From positions 1 through 32,040 of the IMG/VR virus record IMGVR_UViG_3300014914_000024: DNA of 32,040 nt; one strand, 5' to 3'. The position numbers and the translations under genes are program-made. Under the pieces are notes generated by a model. The model worked only from the letters and a program-made list of their open reading frames with translations. It made no database searches and was not told the origin of the DNA. Below are positions 26,953 to 32,040 of this stretch, piece after piece (the stretch's first letter is position 1; each line of letters begins with the position of its first letter). This DNA is from a virus.

Positions 26953-27318
26953 GTGATATTTCCTAAGTGTTTTGGGAAAAAGGAATGTGATGATGAAGAT
27001 TGTGAATTTTGGTTTCAATGCCAATCAAAGTTCCTTGAAAAAGACTACCCTGAAGAAATTCAGCAAATACTAAAGGAAGAAGAAGAACGCCAAGAACTAA
27101 GGGATAGAAATCCGGTTCCTATCGAGAAAATAAGAAAAATGATTCATGGTCCTGAACCCGGCCCCGGACACTATCCTTGGTGTAAAGCACCTTTCCCGGG
27201 TTGGGAAGAATGTCCATGTCGTAAAATGTGTTTAGAAGATCCTAGCCGTGGATGTGATTATCCGGAACGTGAACATGAATATTTCGGTGAAAAAGCAATC
27301 TATGAACGCGAATACTAA
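26953..27318 (+). CDS. Cys-rich protein
   Basis: 121 residues from GTG 26953, 6 nt after GGTGA. N-terminal PKCFGKKECDDEDCEFWFQC holds four Cys; the second cluster is WCKAPFPGWEECPCRKMCLE with a final GCDYPE. The middle is a charged helix. The N-terminal 'CFG....C..C.....C' is a pattern I recall from uncharacterised phage proteins. Likely metal binding. Last gene of the plus operon. Confidence 0.7.
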   Translation: MIFPKCFGKKECDDEDCEFWFQCQSKFLEKDYPEEIQQILKEEEERQELRDRNPVPIEKIRKMIHGPEPGPGHYPWCKAPFPGWEECPCRKMCLEDPSRGCDYPEREHEYFGEKAIYEREY

Positions 27319-27320
27319 CC

Positions 27321-27345
27321 CCTTTATTTTTTATCGGTTTTTCAA
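27321..27345 (+). terminator. T-rich terminator of the plus operon
   Basis: CTTTATTTTTTATCGGTTTTTC follows the stop at 27318, consistent with archaeal termination. Confidence 0.45.
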
Positions 27346-27376
27346 AGTTTTATTAAAATTAATATTTTAACTTCAA

Positions 27377-27429
27377 TTTCTTACCAACCTTTTCATCAAC
27401 ATGACCACTACCAAACGGTAGGTAAGAAA
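27377..27429. repeat. Dispersed inverted-repeat element, copy 6
   Basis: Arms TTTCTTACCAAC and GTAGGTAAGAAA, one A-A mismatch. On the minus strand it reads TTCTTACCTACCGTTTGG, sharing TTCTTACCTACCGTT with copy 4. It lies between two convergent operons, the only copy with no gene start next to it. Confidence 0.9.
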
Positions 27430-27441
27430 TTCAGTTTGATA

Positions 27442-27484
27442 TTGTCTATTTTGTTCCGTAGATCTTCCCTTTAAAATTAGACAA
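27442..27484 (-). terminator. Hairpin in the 3' region of the terminase operon
   Basis: TTGTCTAATTTT pairs with AAAATAGACAA (one bulge) around a 20-nt loop, 7 nt after the TerL stop on the minus strand. May end or stabilise the terminase transcript. Confidence 0.45.
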
Positions 27485-27491
27485 TGTAAAG

Positions 27492-29084
27492 CTATCTTTT
27501 ATCTATGGCCCCAAAAATAAGTTTTTTTCCTTCCCATTGTTTTATAGCTTCATTAGCAATATATAAAGCCATTACTGTGTCATCGTGTTCCCCTATTCCT
27601 TGAACCTTTCCTTCCATGAAGCCGAATGCGTTCAATTCGCGGACCAATATGTTTGTTATTTCTATTGATCTTTGATCTCCCCTTGGGATCTTAAATTTAC
27701 GGTTTTCGAAAAGAACACGTAACCCGGGAACCCCTTCTTCTAAATGTGATTTTTTACGGCCGGTAACAAATTCGCGGACCGGTAGATCCGTGGTTTCCCG
27801 GGCCATCTCAAAAATAACTTTTTGAAATTGGTTGCTTTCAATTAATATGATTTTAGGCCGATATCTTATGTTAAGTTCCCTTAGTTTATCTATTTGTTCC
27901 CGGTAACTCATTCCTTTTTCCCTGAAAATATCGAGAATGTAGCGGTTTCCATCTTCATCTAAACCTAGAGTAATGTAACAAGTGTAATCGGCGGCGGTAC
28001 TCGCACTTATAGCTAAATCACATCCGATAAAAGTTTTAAGCGGCTTACTATAGTTTACACCTTCAACCGGTTCTTCCCTGTGAAATTCCTTTATATGTTT
28101 TCTAACTTCTTCTTCACTATAAAAACTAAGATTACATCCTTTAACTTTACAATCGTAGGTTGGATCGTAAAACGGAATCAAAGTACCGGTTGGATCAAAG
28201 TTATTTGAAACCAAGCTAAACGGGAAAAGACTTGAAGATTCATCTACAGGTTGACATTGAAATTCTTGGTCAAAAGCCAAAGTACCGATTTTTTCCCGCC
28301 GCTCCATTAACCGATCCCAACTATAATATTCAGGCCAAAGAACCTTTTTTTCATCCCAATCTAAAACGGCTTGATAATGTTTTGCCGCGTAATTCGGATT
28401 ATTTAAAGTTTCCATGATAAGGTCATCAAACCTTAACGGTGTCCCAACCAGAATAAGGCGGCCCTGCGGGATTACCATGTTAACTATGGCCCGTTTAAAA
28501 TAGTTTTTCACATATTCCATACTATACGGCATTCTTTCAGATAAAGGATCATCTACGACAACCCAATGGTAGTGTCCGCCCCGTACCGGTGTCCCAAAGC
28601 TTTTAGTTATTATTGTAGATTTATTACTGCATTCAAGGGCGGTTTTATGCCATATACGCGGCCGTTCCGGTTTAAAACCATAGTATTGGAAAAACGGGTG
28701 ATTTTCCAAAAAATATTTTATACGGTCCAAAAGATCGGAAGCTTGGGCTTGGCTATTTGAAATTAAACATCCACGTTCCCCGTAAAGAATCCGCCATAAC
28801 GGGAAAACAACACTAAAAATAGTTGATTTCCAATGATCCCTTGGGGCCGCTATACAAATCCATTTCTCACGTTCAATCATATCAAACCATTCATATTGAT
28901 GCCAATTAAGTTTTTTAACCCGGGGAACTTCACGGTCCCCCATCATGTCCAAATAACGGTTAACGAAACCGCAAATATCAAGTACTTCTTCCGCAAAATA
29001 ACGTATGCTTTGTTTAGCCCTTCGAAACCGTACATCCATCAATGTTTTTTCAAGTAGATTCGTTTGTAAGCTTAAATTCTTCAA
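27492..29084 (-). CDS. Terminase large subunit with an inserted C2H2 zinc finger
   Basis: 530 residues from TTG 29084 (GAGGG upstream). ATPase: IAAPRDHWKST (80-88; Walker A-like with Trp replacing the usual Gly before Lys), HWVVVDDPL (Walker B, 173-181), ILVGTPL (211-217). Between ATPase and nuclease lies CKVKGCNLSFYSEEEVRKHI (C312, C317, H330, H335). RNase H-like nuclease: FIGCDLAIS (Asp356), IILIESNQF (Glu416), GEHDDTVMAL (Asp501-502). It translocates and cuts DNA into proheads. Overlaps TerS by 35 nt. The portal gene is not next to it, but 11 kb away. Confidence 0.95.
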   Translation of the reverse strand: MKNLSLQTNLLEKTLMDVRFRRAKQSIRYFAEEVLDICGFVNRYLDMMGDREVPRVKKLNWHQYEWFDMIEREKWICIAAPRDHWKSTIFSVVFPLWRILYGERGCLISNSQAQASDLLDRIKYFLENHPFFQYYGFKPERPRIWHKTALECSNKSTIITKSFGTPVRGGHYHWVVVDDPLSERMPYSMEYVKNYFKRAIVNMVIPQGRLILVGTPLRFDDLIMETLNNPNYAAKHYQAVLDWDEKKVLWPEYYSWDRLMERREKIGTLAFDQEFQCQPVDESSSLFPFSLVSNNFDPTGTLIPFYDPTYDCKVKGCNLSFYSEEEVRKHIKEFHREEPVEGVNYSKPLKTFIGCDLAISASTAADYTCYITLGLDEDGNRYILDIFREKGMSYREQIDKLRELNIRYRPKIILIESNQFQKVIFEMARETTDLPVREFVTGRKKSHLEEGVPGLRVLFENRKFKIPRGDQRSIEITNILVRELNAFGFMEGKVQGIGEHDDTVMALYIANEAIKQWEGKKLIFGAIDKR

Positions 29085-29607
29085 GTTTTTCCCTCAAATA
29101 GCTTTCAAATTCATCGATCAACTCAGGGTGACGTTCAAAAATAAAGTTTTGAAGAATAATGATTTGCTGATTAATCTTAGTCATCTGAATGTTAATGTTA
29201 ACATCTGGTAAAAGTTCACCTTTAAGCTTCAAAAGAGTTTCACAAGCTTCCCTAATTTCCTTCGTGTTTTTTATTACAAGATTGTACCATGCGGGGGAAA
29301 CATAGTTTTTCGCGTGGTGTTCAAGTTCCTGTTGGCGTTCTAAAAGTTTTTCTATTCCCTTTTTTATAAGTTCAATTTCGTTAAAAGCCGTTTCAATTTT
29401 TTCCTTAACGATTTCCGGGTGTTTTAAAACTTCTTTTTTAACTTCTTTTTTCACCAATGCCATGAGTTTACGTTTATGAATACTTACCGCTTGTTCCGTG
29501 ATACCGAGAATAGCCGCTATCTCTTTTTGTTTCATTTCTCCTTTCAACAATTTTTCTTCTAGTTCCGGTCCACGGGGATGTGTTTCCCAAACGCTTTTCT
29601 TCGGCAT
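29050..29607 (-). CDS. Terminase small subunit
   Basis: 185 residues. N-terminal helix-turn-helix EMKQKEIAAILGITEQAVSI (about residues 24-43), then a long coiled coil (KIETAFNEIELIKKGIEKLL) and a C-terminal charged helix, the TerS layout for DNA recognition and oligomerisation. GGTTGTTG-type ribosome site. Directly upstream of and overlapping TerL. Confidence 0.85.
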   Translation of the reverse strand: MPKKSVWETHPRGPELEEKLLKGEMKQKEIAAILGITEQAVSIHKRKLMALVKKEVKKEVLKHPEIVKEKIETAFNEIELIKKGIEKLLERQQELEHHAKNYVSPAWYNLVIKNTKEIREACETLLKLKGELLPDVNINIQMTKINQQIIILQNFIFERHPELIDEFESYLREKLEEFKLTNEST

Positions 29608-29618
29608 ATTTCAACAAC

Positions 29619-29996
29619 CTATTTACCTTCTTCTTTTGTTTCACCCGGAATAGGAATACCGAGACGCCTAGCTTCTTCAACAATTTCATTGAACTGTTCA
29701 ATTGATTCAATCACGGGGATAGGGGCTTTTTCTTTTTCTTCCGGTAAAACTTCACCGCGTCTAGCCGCTAACTCCGGGTACAATGTTTCCATGAATTTTC
29801 TTACCTGTGCTTTTATGATTTGGCTTTGTTCTAAGGCTTGTCTTTGTATCAAAGCTTTACCATATTCGTATTCCGGTGATCTCATACGATACTTGTAAAG
29901 CACGTAGAAAATTATAAGTTGAATCACTATTGTGCTTATTATTGCAAGGTTCCATTGTAGCCATGTCCACCAAATCGGATCTACTTGAATACCCAT
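29619..29996 (-). CDS. Membrane protein, one transmembrane helix
   Basis: 125 residues. One N-terminal helix (WLQWNLAIISTIVIQLIIFY, about 12-35), then a charged, helical cytoplasmic part (EYEYGKALIQRQALEQSQII, SIEQFNEIVEEARRLGIPIP). AAGGAGTGTGA upstream. Just upstream of TerS; could be lysis or membrane-assembly related. No family recognised. Confidence 0.75.
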   Translation of the reverse strand: MGIQVDPIWWTWLQWNLAIISTIVIQLIIFYVLYKYRMRSPEYEYGKALIQRQALEQSQIIKAQVRKFMETLYPELAARRGEVLPEEKEKAPIPVIESIEQFNEIVEEARRLGIPIPGETKEEGK

Positions 29997-30014
29997 CTAT
30001 TTTCACACTCCTTT

Positions 30015-30257
30015 TCAAATCAATCTTACATACGTAAATAATACAAGTAAATAAAACACCGTACTCATAATAAGCCAATACCGATAATATTGTTCAAAGG
30101 TTTTAATTAACAAATACGTAATCCACAATATAATGAAAATCAAACCCGCGTAGCCAAACAATGGATCGATTGGTTTACCGAAGGCTTTACTTAAAGCCCA
30201 CGTTATCCCGTTAGCCGCCCACATAAACACATTTAATATATTTTCCCCAATACTCAT
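30015..30257 (-). CDS. Membrane protein, two or three transmembrane helices (holin-like)
   Basis: 80 residues from ATG 30257 (GGTGTG upstream). Helices at about residues 8-25 (weak), 36-53 (YAGLIFIILWITYLLI) and 60-80 (YWLIMSTVFYLLVLFTYVRL). Size and topology fit a holin, but no lysis enzyme was recognised nearby, so this is positional inference. Confidence 0.7.
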   Translation of the reverse strand: MSIGENILNVFMWAANGITWALSKAFGKPIDPLFGYAGLIFIILWITYLLIKTFEQYYRYWLIMSTVFYLLVLFTYVRLI

Positions 30258-30266
30258 TCTGCACAC

Positions 30267-31106
30267 CTAAATACCGAATAAAGCATGAACCGCCTGTCTT
30301 GCCGCTACACCAAGGGCCGCGACAACAATATCACGGGGTAACCGGGCCTTCCAGCTATTCAACTCTTTTTCACGTTCATAAAGATCCTTGTAATATTTAA
30401 CAAGTGTAATTGTTTTAGTTAAAGCTTGGCGTAGCTGGTAAACATCTGATTTCTCGATCTCCGCCCTTTCCTTTTTCAATTCATCAAGCTTTTGTTGAAT
30501 AAGCCCGAGATCCGGGATCTCCGGGTACTCCGCCATAATGAGTTCCCGGGTTTCAGGTGTGATAAGTCTTTGACGTTCAAGGCTTTTTAAAAACCTTTCA
30601 AAACGGTTTCTTGCACCGATAGCCGCGAAAGTTTGTTCTTGAATATCTTCATCTTCAATTAAAACATCCGCTATAGCCGCGTTACGTCTATCAAGGTTTT
30701 CCGTGACTTTACGCCAACACCAAAACTTTAAAACACGGTTTAAAGATCCAAGCCAACCCCGTTTATGAAGACTATAAAGCATTTTATTTATTGCTAAAGC
30801 TATAAGCGGCGGGGCCGTTAACCCAACTACAACCGCCAAAGTTATAGCGGTAGGTAGATCTATTCCGCCGGGAAACCGGTAAGCCAACCCGGGAATGATA
30901 GCCGCTAACATACTTACCATGACGTTTATTAAAAAACCTAGTTGAACCGCTTTATTTATTTCATCGTATCGGAAAAAAATGGTTTCCCGTTTACGGTAAA
31001 TAGCATAAATACCGTAGATCACGCCGCCGAGAGTTGCGGCCCCAATTATAAGTTCACTATCAGACGCCGCCCTTATTAAATCTAAAATACTGATCGACAT
31101 AGCCAT
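30267..31106 (-). CDS. Membrane protein with coiled-coil domain
   Basis: 279 residues; ATG 31106 or 31100 (AGGTAGG before the second). Three hydrophobic helices at about 19-36, 55-75 (FLINVMVSMLAAIIPGLAY) and 86-108 (AITLAVVVGLTAPPLIALAI), then a long helical part (about 130-260, QQKLDELKKERAEIEKSDVY) and a final hydrophobic helix (DIVVAALGVAARQAVHALFG). First gene of the terminase operon. Unknown; possibly lysis, entry or a membrane-associated virion part. Confidence 0.75.
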   Translation of the reverse strand: MAMSISILDLIRAASDSELIIGAATLGGVIYGIYAIYRKRETIFFRYDEINKAVQLGFLINVMVSMLAAIIPGLAYRFPGGIDLPTAITLAVVVGLTAPPLIALAINKMLYSLHKRGWLGSLNRVLKFWCWRKVTENLDRRNAAIADVLIEDEDIQEQTFAAIGARNRFERFLKSLERQRLITPETRELIMAEYPEIPDLGLIQQKLDELKKERAEIEKSDVYQLRQALTKTITLVKYYKDLYEREKELNSWKARLPRDIVVAALGVAARQAVHALFGI

Positions 31107-31258
31107 AACCTACCTAATTTTTGTCATTTATTTAAGTTAAACCTTATGGAAATGGGCTTCAATTATCGTTTTTACCATTTTTTTACATTATGTTATTTAT
31201 TGCTCCGTACTTCTAATAACATGTACCACGGTTTTGTGGTTTCTCAACTAGATAATAT
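31107..31258 (-). promoter_or_regulatory. Promoter region of the membrane-terminase operon
   Basis: On the minus strand GTTTAACTTAAATAAATG (about 31125-31142) contains CTTAAATA, a TATA box about 25-30 bp before the ATG. The 12-mer TTTAAGTTAAAC is shared with 12891-12902. ACCACGGTTTTGTGGT (31225-31240) forms a 5-bp-stem hairpin after the stop of the 31259 gene and may be its terminator. No gene in these 150 bp. Confidence 0.6.
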
Positions 31259-31456
31259 TTAGATTTTCTTTATATTGTAGTAAAGAGCATATAGTAAGGC
31301 TAAAATTTCAGCAATCAAAACCCACGGATTCGGTTCTATGTACAACATTTGTTTATAAATAAGAATTTGAATTTCAATATAAAGTAACCCTAGTAGACTT
31401 CCTATTGTGCAACCTAAAGCTATATCTTCTTTTATTCTTTCTTTTCTGCTATCCAT
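31259..31456 (-). CDS. Small membrane protein, two transmembrane helices
   Basis: 65 residues: charged start MDSRKERIKE, helix LGCTIGSLLGLLYIEIQILI, short loop with EPNPW, helix VLIAEILALLYALYYNIK. A hairpin topology as in class II holins. Directly follows the fibre gene (11-nt gap). Ribosome site AAAGGGA. Confidence 0.7.
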   Translation of the reverse strand: MDSRKERIKEDIALGCTIGSLLGLLYIEIQILIYKQMLYIEPNPWVLIAEILALLYALYYNIKKI

Positions 31457-31467
31457 TTAAATCCCTT

Positions 31468-32040
31468 TTAAAACAGTTTTTGATAATGAAGCGTCGCCGA
31501 ATACGATGTATTTGTGTTTTTAATGCGTTGCCGTGAACCATCGAAGAAAAGGCAACCTTCTGGTGCCGTACTACTTGTCCACCAATCAGAACCGTCAAAT
31601 ATTTGTAGCCGTAAGTCTTGAGAATTTAAACAAATAATCATGTATACGCCTCGGCTTGGTGTCCATGTTCCACCTGCCGAAATGATACGTGACTCGGCGT
31701 AAGGAAAAGTAGCAGGTTTAAACTTAGTGTTCCCATTTACTGTTAAATTACTTCCAATTGTAACACTACCACCAATAGTTTGGTCATCCGTTCTATGCTT
31801 CCCATCCCATAGGTCCGCGTCTTTCCCCGTTAACGTGCTTGGAATATTGCCAAGGGGAACTAAACCATTGCTATCCAATACGAGAACATTATTAGCCCCT
31901 GTTCCCGCATCGTGACCATCTACTTTATCCGCGTCAATATCCGGTAAATTTGACTGTGGAACTAAACCGTTACTATCTAAAGGACAATAACCGTTTGCAA
32001 CACCTTTATTAGCTACTTTTTCAAGATCCGCACCTTCATA
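31468..32040 (-). CDS. Tail fibre-like protein, C-terminal part (runs off the right edge)
   Basis: 191 codons open from the right edge to the stop at 31468. It contains two copies of a fibre repeat: CPLDSNGLVPQSNLPDIDAD and LVLDSNGLVPLGNIPSTLTG, with DKVDGHDAGTGANNV and DADLWDGKHRTDDQTIG. These are typical of phage tail-fibre collar and shaft repeats. The C-terminal 100 residues form a beta-rich tip (GVYMIICLNSQDLRLQIFDG, TAPEGCLFFDGSRQRIKNTN). In-frame continuation of 1-390 if the molecule is circular. Host recognition is inferred from the family. Confidence 0.8.
   Translation of the reverse strand, partial: YEGADLEKVANKGVANGYCPLDSNGLVPQSNLPDIDADKVDGHDAGTGANNVLVLDSNGLVPLGNIPSTLTGKDADLWDGKHRTDDQTIGGSVTIGSNLTVNGNTKFKPATFPYAESRIISAGGTWTPSRGVYMIICLNSQDLRLQIFDGSDWWTSSTAPEGCLFFDGSRQRIKNTNTSYSATLHYQKLF

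Noticed and set aside
6486-27429. Dispersed elements as a CRISPR array
   Set aside because: The copies are single, kilobases apart and in mixed orientation, with no regular spacers.
6486-27429. Dispersed elements as intrinsic terminators
   Set aside because: Most lie upstream of genes, arms are separated by 26-30 bp, one arm position is mismatched in four copies, and T tracts do not follow.
1-32040. tRNA genes and an integrase with attachment sites
   Set aside because: No cloverleaf-like segment or tyrosine/serine recombinase motif was noticed by eye; tRNA absence is not proven without a covariance search.

Overview
The window looks like an essentially complete genome of a tailed archaeal virus (siphovirus-like, class Caudoviricetes). 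It may be a circular or circularly permuted molecule cut inside its tail-fibre gene. The left edge carries the N-terminal 130 codons of a fibre-like protein on the minus strand, and the right edge carries the C-terminal part of a fibre-like protein on the same strand. Joining the two ends keeps the reading frame. An archaeal host is suggested by TATA-box promoters (TTTATATA or CTTAAATA), Shine-Dalgarno sites of the form GGTGA about 5 nt before the start codon, C2H2 zinc fingers in structural proteins, an Hjc-like Holliday junction resolvase, and an AbrB-like and several ribbon-helix-helix or winged-helix regulators. The host lineage cannot be fixed from the sequence.

Layout. Minus strand, right to left: a membrane-protein and terminase operon (31106-27492: three membrane proteins, TerS, TerL); a long accessory region (27318-16366); the head operon (16156-8299: portal-MuF fusion, four small proteins, prohead protease, major capsid protein, decoration candidate, C2H2 protein, connector, stopper, gp10-like neck protein); a small regulatory insert (8165-6647); and the tail operon (6359-390: tail terminator, tube, G/GT chaperones with a programmed -1 frameshift, a resolvase-like protein, a PH-like protein, tape measure, distal tail proteins, hub). 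The fibre and a two-helix membrane protein follow across the wrap. The accessory region has a plus-strand operon (23477-27318) and a long minus-strand operon (23355-18145), diverging from a promoter region at 23356-23476. Between the latter and the portal lies a small module (16366-17943) with a ribbon-helix-helix regulator and a repeat array. No integrase, DNA polymerase, helicase, primase or recognisable endolysin was found, so replication and lysis probably depend on the host or on unrecognised genes.

The most unusual structure is a family of six dispersed elements of about 52 bp (arms TTCTTACCWAC and GTWGGTAAGAA). All lie at or near gene-block boundaries, and they flank two inward-facing gene cassettes. 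A second system is a duplicated unit made of a promoter with a GTCATACGGTGA leader, a small gene, a conserved 38-bp hairpin element and a second gene. One such unit encodes a protein resembling the C-terminal part of SAVED (cyclic-nucleotide sensor) domains. About a quarter of the proteins are small Cys-rich or zinc-ribbon-like proteins.
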